Part shown: piece after piece, positions 1 through 5,160 of the stretch
Layout: every line of letters starts with the position of its first letter
How positions within the stretch are numbered: position 1 is the stretch's first letter
Assembly (NCBI GenBank): GCA_910585565.1
Contig: CAJUFC010000017.1
Coordinates: 1-8,783 of the forward strand
Direction of reading: 5' to 3'
DNA: 8,783 nt
Origin: an uncultured Eggerthellaceae bacterium
Lineage (GTDB): Bacteria; Actinomycetota; Coriobacteriia; Coriobacteriales; Eggerthellaceae
Notes under the pieces: generated by a model
What the model was told of the DNA's origin: nothing
The model's database searches: none
The model's input: only the letters and a program-made list of their open reading frames with translations
Translations under genes and position numbers: made by a program

Positions 1-2250
1 GCCATCACGTTCACCAACAAGGCGGCCGCCGAGATGCGCGAGCGCCTGTCGGCGCTCATCGGCAGCGCCTCGCGCGGCATGTGGGTGTCGACGTTCCACA
101 GCATGTGCGTGCGCGTGCTCAAGGCGAACGCCGATGCGCTGGGCTTCACCAAGAGCTTCACGATCTATGATACCGACGACCAAAAGCGCCTCGTCAAGGG
201 CATCATGGCCGAGCTGGACGTGAACCCCAAGGTATTCCCGGTCAACACGGTCTTGGGACGCATATCGCAGGCCAAAAACGAGCTCGTCGTGCCGTCGGTG
301 TTCGAGCAGCGCGTGTCGGACCCGGTCGGCAAGGTGGCCGCGCGCATCTATACGCGCTATCAGGAGCGTCTGAAAGCCGCCAACGCCATGGACTTCGACG
401 ACCTGTTGCTGTATGCATACCTCTTGTTCAAGCACCACCCTGACGTGCTGGCTGCCTACCAGCAACGTTTTCGCTACATCATGGTGGACGAGTATCAAGA
501 CACCAACCATGCGCAGTACGCCATCACCAAGATGCTGGCTGATGCGCATGAGAACATCATGGTCGTAGGCGACGACGACCAGTCGATCTACTCGTGGCGC
601 GGAGCGGACATCCGCAACATCCTCGAGTTCGAGGAGGACTACCCCGCGGCGCGCGTCGTCAAGCTCGAGCAGAACTATCGCAGCTGCGGCAATATCTTGG
701 ACGCGGCCAACGCCGTCATCGCGAACAATCGGAAGCGCAAGGCCAAGCGGCTGTTCACCGATGCGGGCGCCGGGGACAAGATCGGCGTCTTCGTCGCCAC
801 CGACGAGCGCGACGAGGGACGCTGGGTGGCCTCTGAGATGGACAAGCTCAAAGGGGGCGGCGCCAGCTATCAGCAGATGGCGGTCTTTTATCGCACGAAC
901 GCGCAGTCGCGCATCGTGGAGGACATGCTGCTGCGTGCTGGCGTGCCCTATCGCATCGTGGGCGGCACCAAGTTCTTCGACCGCAAGGAGATTCGCGACG
1001 TCATGGCGTATCTGTCCTTGGTGGTCAACCCTGCCGACAACGTGTCGTTCGAGCGCGTCATCAACGTGCCGGCGCGCGGCATCGGCAAGAAGAGCATCGA
1101 GCTCATCCAGCAGACGGCTGACGCCTACGGCATGCCCATGCTGGAGGCCGCCGAGATGATGATCGCTGATGAGACCATGCGCCCGTCAGCCCGCAAGGCA
1201 ATGGGCGACTTCGTCGAGATGATCAAGACGGCTGGCAGCTACGAAGGCGAGCTGCGCAAGGTCGTCGAGCGCATCGTCGACAACTCCGGCATGATCGAGG
1301 CATACGAGGCCGAGGGCACCGACGAGGCCCAAAGCCGCATCGAGAACATCCGCGAGCTCATGGGCGTCGTGACCGAGTTCACCGAGACCCACGAGGATGA
1401 TGACGCCCTCTACGAGGCTCCGACGGCGCCGAGCGCCACACCTGGGGGTGCGGGGGCCGCAGGCGGCAGCGACGCGGCCAGGGCTGCGAGCGATGGCGAT
1501 GCCAGGGCGGCTGCCGCAGGCGACGGGGCCGCGAGCGCGCCCGCGCGCGTCCTGCGCGGCAACTCGCTCGACGACTTCATCGAGTGGGTGCGCCTGAGGA
1601 CCGATCTTGACGCCGTGTCTGAGTCGGGCTCGGCCGTGACGCTCATGACCGTGCATTCGGCCAAGGGCCTCGAGTTCGACTACGTGTTCGTGACTGGCAT
1701 GGAAGAGACCATCTTCCCGCACATGAACAGCACGTCTGAGTCAGAAGGGGTGGAAGAGGAGCGCAGGCTGGCCTACGTGGCCATCACGCGCGCCCGCAAG
1801 CGGCTGTTCCTCACGTGCGCGCAGACGCGCCAGCTCTTCGGGCAGACCAACTCCAACCCGACTTCGCGCTTCATCTCTGAGATACCCAGCGAGCTGCGCG
1901 AGACGAAGGGGCTTGGGTCTGCCGGCTTTAGCGGCACGGGCTGGGAGAAGCGCGGCAGCAGGCGCGGCATCGCCGGTGCCGGCCGCGAGGCAGGCGAGGG
2001 GCGCGTCTTTGGCCTGTCGAGCGCCAGCGGCGGCTCACGTCAGCGCACGCGCGCGGCGCGCTCGGCGGACAGCGGCAAGCGAGCCGGTGCCTACACGACG
2101 TTCAAGGCCGGAGACACCGTCGATCACAAGACGTTCGGGCGCGGATGCGTGCTCAAGGTCGACGGCGACACGATACACGTCAGGTTCTCTGAGAGCGGCC
2201 AGGTTAAGAAGCTTCTGAAGGATTACGCCCCGATCGTCAAGATCGGGTAG
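1..2250 (+). CDS. pcrA: ATP-dependent DNA helicase UvrD/PcrA, 5' end missing
   Basis: Superfamily 1A 3'-5' DNA helicase of nucleotide excision repair, replication conflict resolution and RecA removal. The reading frame is open from base 1, so the gene starts upstream and the Walker A motif lies outside the window. Visible motifs in order are: Ia (TFTNKAAAEM, 7-36), Ib (TFHSMCVRVL, 91-120), the DExx box VDEYQDT (484-504), III (GDDDQSIYSWRGA, 568-606), IV (LEQNYRS, from about 664), V (TVHSAKGLEF, about 1648-1677) and VI (EEERRLAYVAITRARKRL, 1753-1806). A basic Gly/Ser/Arg linker (about 1906-2090) leads to a C-terminal Tudor-like domain (GDTVDHKTFGRG onward, about 2107-2247), typical of PcrA and a likely RNA polymerase contact. 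One oddity is a low-complexity Ala/Gly/Asp insert of about 48 residues at 1414-1557, ahead of motif V. The choice between the names PcrA and UvrD is convention; the Tudor tail favours PcrA. Confidence 0.95.
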   Translation, partial: AITFTNKAAAEMRERLSALIGSASRGMWVSTFHSMCVRVLKANADALGFTKSFTIYDTDDQKRLVKGIMAELDVNPKVFPVNTVLGRISQAKNELVVPSVFEQRVSDPVGKVAARIYTRYQERLKAANAMDFDDLLLYAYLLFKHHPDVLAAYQQRFRYIMVDEYQDTNHAQYAITKMLADAHENIMVVGDDDQSIYSWRGADIRNILEFEEDYPAARVVKLEQNYRSCGNILDAANAVIANNRKRKAKRLFTDAGAGDKIGVFVATDERDEGRWVASEMDKLKGGGASYQQMAVFYRTNAQSRIVEDMLLRAGVPYRIVGGTKFFDRKEIRDVMAYLSLVVNPADNVSFERVINVPARGIGKKSIELIQQTADAYGMPMLEAAEMMIADETMRPSARKAMGDFVEMIKTAGSYEGELRKVVERIVDNSGMIEAYEAEGTDEAQSRIENIRELMGVVTEFTETHEDDDALYEAPTAPSATPGGAGAAGGSDAARAASDGDARAAAAGDGAASAPARVLRGNSLDDFIEWVRLRTDLDAVSESGSAVTLMTVHSAKGLEFDYVFVTGMEETIFPHMNSTSESEGVEEERRLAYVAITRARKRLFLTCAQTRQLFGQTNSNPTSRFISEIPSELRETKGLGSAGFSGTGWEKRGSRRGIAGAGREAGEGRVFGLSSASGGSRQRTRAARSADSGKRAGAYTTFKAGDTVDHKTFGRGCVLKVDGDTIHVRFSESGQVKKLLKDYAPIVKIG

Positions 2251-2252
2251 CG

Positions 2253-2260
2253 AAAGGGGG
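2253..2260 (+). promoter_or_regulatory. Ribosome binding site of the pyrophosphatase gene
   Basis: The purine run AAAGGGGG lies 7 bases before the ATG at 2268 and 2 bases after the helicase stop codon. It fixes the start and, with the 17-base gap, suggests co-transcription with the helicase gene. Confidence 0.6.
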
Positions 2261-2267
2261 ACGAACC

Positions 2268-3623
2268 ATGCCGACAAACGTGCTGGTCGTGGGGCATCGC
2301 AATCCCGACAACGACTCGATCTGCTCGGCCGTTGGCTATGCCTATCTGAAAAACGAGCTCGAGAAGAAGGAGCGAACGGGGTTGACCTACGTGCCGGCAC
2401 GGCTGGGTCCCCTGCCTCCCGAGAGCGCCTGGGTTCTCGAGCGCAGCGGCATCAAGCCCCCCGAGATCGTCAAGCACGTCCATCCGCGCGTCGGCGACGC
2501 CATGACGGCTGACCCCATCTCCATCCCGCCGTCTGCCTCTCTGATGGAGGCGGGGCGGCTGTTGCGCAAGCACAACATACGCTGCCTCGTGGTGAAGGAT
2601 GACGCGGGCAAGTTTCTCGGGCTCATCTCCACGCGTGCGATCGCCGAGCGCTACATCTCGGCTACCGACAAGCTGGACGAGGATGACCCCACCTCCCCGA
2701 TGGCGGTGGCCTCTTCGCTCATCGAGTCGCTCAACCAGAAGGTGGGCGAGCTCATGGCGACCGACATCCTCATCCTCGACGCCGACGGCCTTTTGAAGGA
2801 GGCGCGGGTCGACCTGGTGAAAAGCCCCCTGCGCGAAGGCGTCGTGCTCGATGAGGCGGGATGCGCCATCGGCATCCTCACGCGCTCGGATGTGGCGGCC
2901 AGCTCCAAGCGCAAGGTGGTGCTGGTCGACCATAACGAGATGCGCCAGGCAGCGCTTGGCATCGAGGAGGCCGACGTCATCGAGATCGTCGACCACCATC
3001 GCATCGCTGATGTCTCCACGTCCAACCCGATTCGCTTCCTCAACATCCCATGGGGCTCCACCGCGACGATCGTCACGTCTGAGTTCCGCCGCTACGGCAT
3101 CGACATCCCCGAGGACATTGCGACGGTGCTCCTGTCGGCCATCATGACCGACACCATCGTGCTCAAGTCGCCGACAACGACGCCGACCGACCACGACCAG
3201 GCCGCCTATCTGGCGAACATCCTCGGGGTGGACGCCACCGAGTTCGCGCTTGAGGTGTTCAAGGCCAAAGGCGGCGACAAGGACGTCTCCATCGAGAATT
3301 TGGTGGAGGCAGACTCGAAGGAGTTCCAGGTGGGCGACGACGTCGTCTTGATCGCCCAGCACGAGACGGTGGACCTCGCGGCGGTCATGGCGCGCGAGGG
3401 CGAGATTCGCGAGCACATGCGCGGCCTGCGCGAGGTGCGCGGCTACGACTTCGTTTTGCTGCTGGTGACCGACATTCTGGCCGAAGGCAGCCAGTTCCTC
3501 CTCGAGGGCAACCCGCGCACCGTGAACCAGGCGTTCGGCATCGTGTGCGAGACAGACGGCGGCAACTGGATGCCGGGCATCCTTTCTCGAAAAAAGCAGG
3601 TCGCCGCAAGGATATTGAGCTAG
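2268..3623 (+). CDS. ppaC: CBS-domain family II (manganese-dependent) inorganic pyrophosphatase
   Basis: Cytoplasmic enzyme, 451 residues, that hydrolyses pyrophosphate to phosphate and so pulls biosynthetic reactions forward. The DHH-family metal and catalytic motifs are present: GHRNPDNDS (9-17; H10, D14, D16), VDHNE (220-224), VDHHR (241-245), TDTIVLKSPTTT (294-305) and the C-terminal substrate-binding SRKKQ (440-444). Two CBS domains (about 74-131 and 156-212) are inserted between the first and second motifs. In characterised family members they bind adenine nucleotides, AMP and ADP inhibiting and ATP or diadenosine polyphosphates activating. There is no DRTGG domain between the CBS domains, as in the Eggerthella lenta type. 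The gene sits 17 bases after the helicase, probably in one operon. Its product may clear pyrophosphate made by MetK, encoded next; that link is inference. The metal-ligand set appears complete, so activity is expected. Confidence 0.93.
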   Translation: MPTNVLVVGHRNPDNDSICSAVGYAYLKNELEKKERTGLTYVPARLGPLPPESAWVLERSGIKPPEIVKHVHPRVGDAMTADPISIPPSASLMEAGRLLRKHNIRCLVVKDDAGKFLGLISTRAIAERYISATDKLDEDDPTSPMAVASSLIESLNQKVGELMATDILILDADGLLKEARVDLVKSPLREGVVLDEAGCAIGILTRSDVAASSKRKVVLVDHNEMRQAALGIEEADVIEIVDHHRIADVSTSNPIRFLNIPWGSTATIVTSEFRRYGIDIPEDIATVLLSAIMTDTIVLKSPTTTPTDHDQAAYLANILGVDATEFALEVFKAKGGDKDVSIENLVEADSKEFQVGDDVVLIAQHETVDLAAVMAREGEIREHMRGLREVRGYDFVLLLVTDILAEGSQFLLEGNPRTVNQAFGIVCETDGGNWMPGILSRKKQVAARILS

Positions 3624-3626
3624 AAT
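3621..3626 (+). promoter_or_regulatory. Possible -10 box of a metK promoter
   Basis: TAGAAT matches the TATAAT consensus at 5 of 6 positions and overlaps the pyrophosphatase stop codon. Transcription would begin near 3633, about 10 bases before the riboswitch P1 stem, which is sensible placement. The -35 region at the usual distance (about 3598-3603, AGGTCG) is poor, so metK may instead depend on read-through from upstream. Confidence 0.3.
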
Positions 3627-3642
3627 AGCTAGCCGTATCACA

Positions 3643-3740
3643 TCCGTTATCAAGAGTCGGGGAAGAGGGTTGGCTCGTTGATCCCGACACCAACCGGCGC
3701 CGAGGCGCAAGGTGGTCCGGCCAGCATCGATGAAGGAGGA
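3643..3740 (+). ncRNA. SAM-clan (SAM-I/SAM-IV-like) riboswitch in the metK leader
   Basis: A cis-regulatory RNA expected to bind S-adenosylmethionine and shut off metK. It was folded by hand against the SAM-I core as I remember it. P1 is TTATC (3647-3651) with GATGA (3729-3733), extended past one G-A mismatch by TCC (3643-3645) with GGA (3735-3737). J1/2 is AAGAG (3652-3656). P2a is TCGGG (3657-3661) with CCCGA (3683-3687). A kink-turn-like internal loop (GAA opposite TTGAT) follows, then P2b GAG (3665-3667) with CTC (3674-3676). P3 is ACC (3689-3691) with GGT (3714-3716), a bulged A3692, then ACC (3693-3695) with GGT (3711-3713), capped by a GCGC hairpin. The P2 loop GTTGGC (3669-3674) can pair with GCCAGC (3720-3725), the clan pseudoknot; its last base competes with P2b. 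No P4 hairpin fits. P1 overlaps the metK ribosome binding site, so control should be translational. The exact subclass is uncertain. Confidence 0.8.
3733..3740 (+). promoter_or_regulatory. metK ribosome binding site, partly inside riboswitch P1
   Basis: AAGGAGGA is a near-perfect Shine-Dalgarno sequence ending 3 bases before the ATG at 3744. It decides the start codon. Its first bases belong to the 3' strand of the riboswitch P1 stem, so ligand-stabilised P1 would block ribosome access. Confidence 0.85.
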
Positions 3741-3743
3741 ATC

Positions 3744-5009
3744 ATGGCTGATAACGCACGCACGTATCTGTTCACCTCGGAGTCTGTCACCGAGGGGCAT
3801 CCCGACAAGATGTGCGACCAGATTTCTGATGCCATCCTAGACGCGATTTTCGAGAGGGAGGCGTCGCTGGCGGAGGCGAACTATGTGTCGCCGAGCGGCT
3901 GTCCTGCCGACGTCAACGAGGTTCGCTGTGCCTGCGAGACCCTGGTCACGACGGGCACCGTCATGGTCACGGGCGAGATACGCACGCAGGCCTATGTCGA
4001 TGTGCCGGCCATCGTGCGCGACGTCGTGTCCGACATCGGCTACAACCGGGCGAAGTTCGGCTTTGACTCCAGCACGTGCGGCGTCATGAACTCCATTCAC
4101 GAGCAATCGCCCGACATCGCGCAGGGCGTTGACGAGTCGTGGGAGGTGCAGCGCGGCGAGGCTGACGCGACCGACTCCTACGAGCTGGTGGGAGCGGGAG
4201 ACCAGGGCATGGTGTTTGGCTATGCCGTCAACGAGACCCCGACGCTCATGCCCATGCCGATCTACCTCGCGCATCGCCTGTCCGAGAGACTGACCGCGGT
4301 GCGCAAGAACGGCACGCTCGACTTTCTGCGGCCTGACGGCAAGACGCAGGTGAGCGTGCGCTACGAGAACGACAAGCCCGTCGCTGTCGAGAAGGTCGTC
4401 GTGTCTACCCAGCACTCGGAGGACGTCGACATCGACACGCTGCGCGAGGCCATCGTGGCAAACGTCATCCGACCCGTGTTCGAGGAAGAGGGCATCTCGC
4501 TCGACGAGCACGCCGTCATCTATGTCAATCCGACGGGGCGCTTCGTCATCGGCGGCCCCATGGGAGATTCGGGCCTCACCGGGCGCAAGATCATCGTCGA
4601 CACCTATGGCGGCATGGGACGCCATGGCGGCGGCGCCTTCTCGGGGAAGGACCCGACGAAGGTCGATCGCTCGGCTGCCTATGCCGCGCGCTGGGTGGCA
4701 AAGAACGTCGTCGCGGCCGGGCTGGCCGAGCGCTGCGAGGTGCAGATTGCCTATGCCATCGGGGTGTCGCGCCCGGTTTCGATCATGGTCGACACGTTCG
4801 GCACTGCCCACGTTCCCGTTGCCGACATCGAGCATGCCGTGGACGCGGTGTTCGACCTTCGGCCTGGCGCCATCATCGACCAGCTAGACCTGAGGCGCCC
4901 CATCTATCGCAAGACTGCGGCGTACGGGCATTTCGGGCGCGAGCTGCCCGAGTTCACCTGGGAAAAGACCGACAAGGCAGAAGAGCTGCGAGCGGCGTGC
5001 GGGCTGTAG
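3744..5009 (+). CDS. metK: S-adenosylmethionine synthetase (methionine adenosyltransferase)
   Basis: Makes S-adenosylmethionine from methionine and ATP, releasing phosphate and pyrophosphate; a cytoplasmic tetramer in known homologues. The 421-residue product carries the N-terminal ATP-site motif TSESVTEGHPDK (11-22), the signature GAGDQG (150-155) and the signature GGGAFSGKDPTKVDRSAAY (295-313), with the usual three-domain length. It exceeds the roughly 384 residues of the E. coli enzyme, partly through an insert of about 18 residues near 40-60, between the first helix and the conserved CACETLVTTG strand. The frame stays open upstream to a TTG at 3678, but that lies inside the riboswitch and has no ribosome binding site, whereas the ATG at 3744 has AAGGAGGA just before it and starts a normal MetK N-terminus. 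Regulation is most likely SAM feedback through the leader riboswitch. Confidence 0.97.
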   Translation: MADNARTYLFTSESVTEGHPDKMCDQISDAILDAIFEREASLAEANYVSPSGCPADVNEVRCACETLVTTGTVMVTGEIRTQAYVDVPAIVRDVVSDIGYNRAKFGFDSSTCGVMNSIHEQSPDIAQGVDESWEVQRGEADATDSYELVGAGDQGMVFGYAVNETPTLMPMPIYLAHRLSERLTAVRKNGTLDFLRPDGKTQVSVRYENDKPVAVEKVVVSTQHSEDVDIDTLREAIVANVIRPVFEEEGISLDEHAVIYVNPTGRFVIGGPMGDSGLTGRKIIVDTYGGMGRHGGGAFSGKDPTKVDRSAAYAARWVAKNVVAAGLAERCEVQIAYAIGVSRPVSIMVDTFGTAHVPVADIEHAVDAVFDLRPGAIIDQLDLRRPIYRKTAAYGHFGRELPEFTWEKTDKAEELRAACGL

Positions 5010-5014
5010 GGCTT

Positions 5015-5059
5015 CAGCGCGCGACGCGGGCGCTGTGCGCGTCGGGCGGCGGCGCGCTG
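5015..5059 (+). terminator. Strong hairpin just after metK, possible terminator
   Basis: CAGCGCGC (5015-5022) pairs perfectly with GCGCGCTG (5052-5059). Directly inside, GACGCG (5023-5028) pairs with CGCGTC (5038-5043), leaving a 9-base loop and an 8-base bulge on the 3' side. It begins 5 bases after the metK stop. There is no T tract, so intrinsic termination is uncertain, although high-GC actinobacteria often lack one. Confidence 0.45.
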
Positions 5060-5083
5060 TATGCGTGTGCGTCAGGTGAGGCG

Positions 5084-5105
5084 CGCATCGGCGTGCGCCG
5101 ATGCG
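5084..5105 (+). terminator. Second hairpin in the metK-priA gap, possible terminator
   Basis: A perfect 9-bp stem, CGCATCGGC (5084-5092) with GCCGATGCG (5097-5105), closed by a 4-base loop GTGC. There is no T tract after it. It may terminate metK transcription, act in both directions, or stabilise the metK mRNA end. Confidence 0.45.
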
Positions 5106-5160
5106 ACGTGGTAGATGTGGCCGACGGCCCAGCTGTCTTGACAGGCGCTAAGGCTCGCCC

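Noticed and set aside
2223..3800. Long minus-strand open frame (525 codons) opposite the pyrophosphatase gene
   Set aside because: Antisense shadow of a GC-rich, codon-biased gene; its Arg/His/Asp-rich translation resembles no family and the plus strand holds a complete recognisable enzyme.
3837..4835. Minus-strand open frame of 332 codons opposite metK
   Set aside because: It mirrors metK codons, has no recognisable domain, and lies wholly inside a well conserved gene.
5138..5143. Perfect TTGACA box before priA
   Set aside because: At 16-18 bases downstream there is no -10-like hexamer (GTGAGA at 5161), and transcription would begin inside the coding region.
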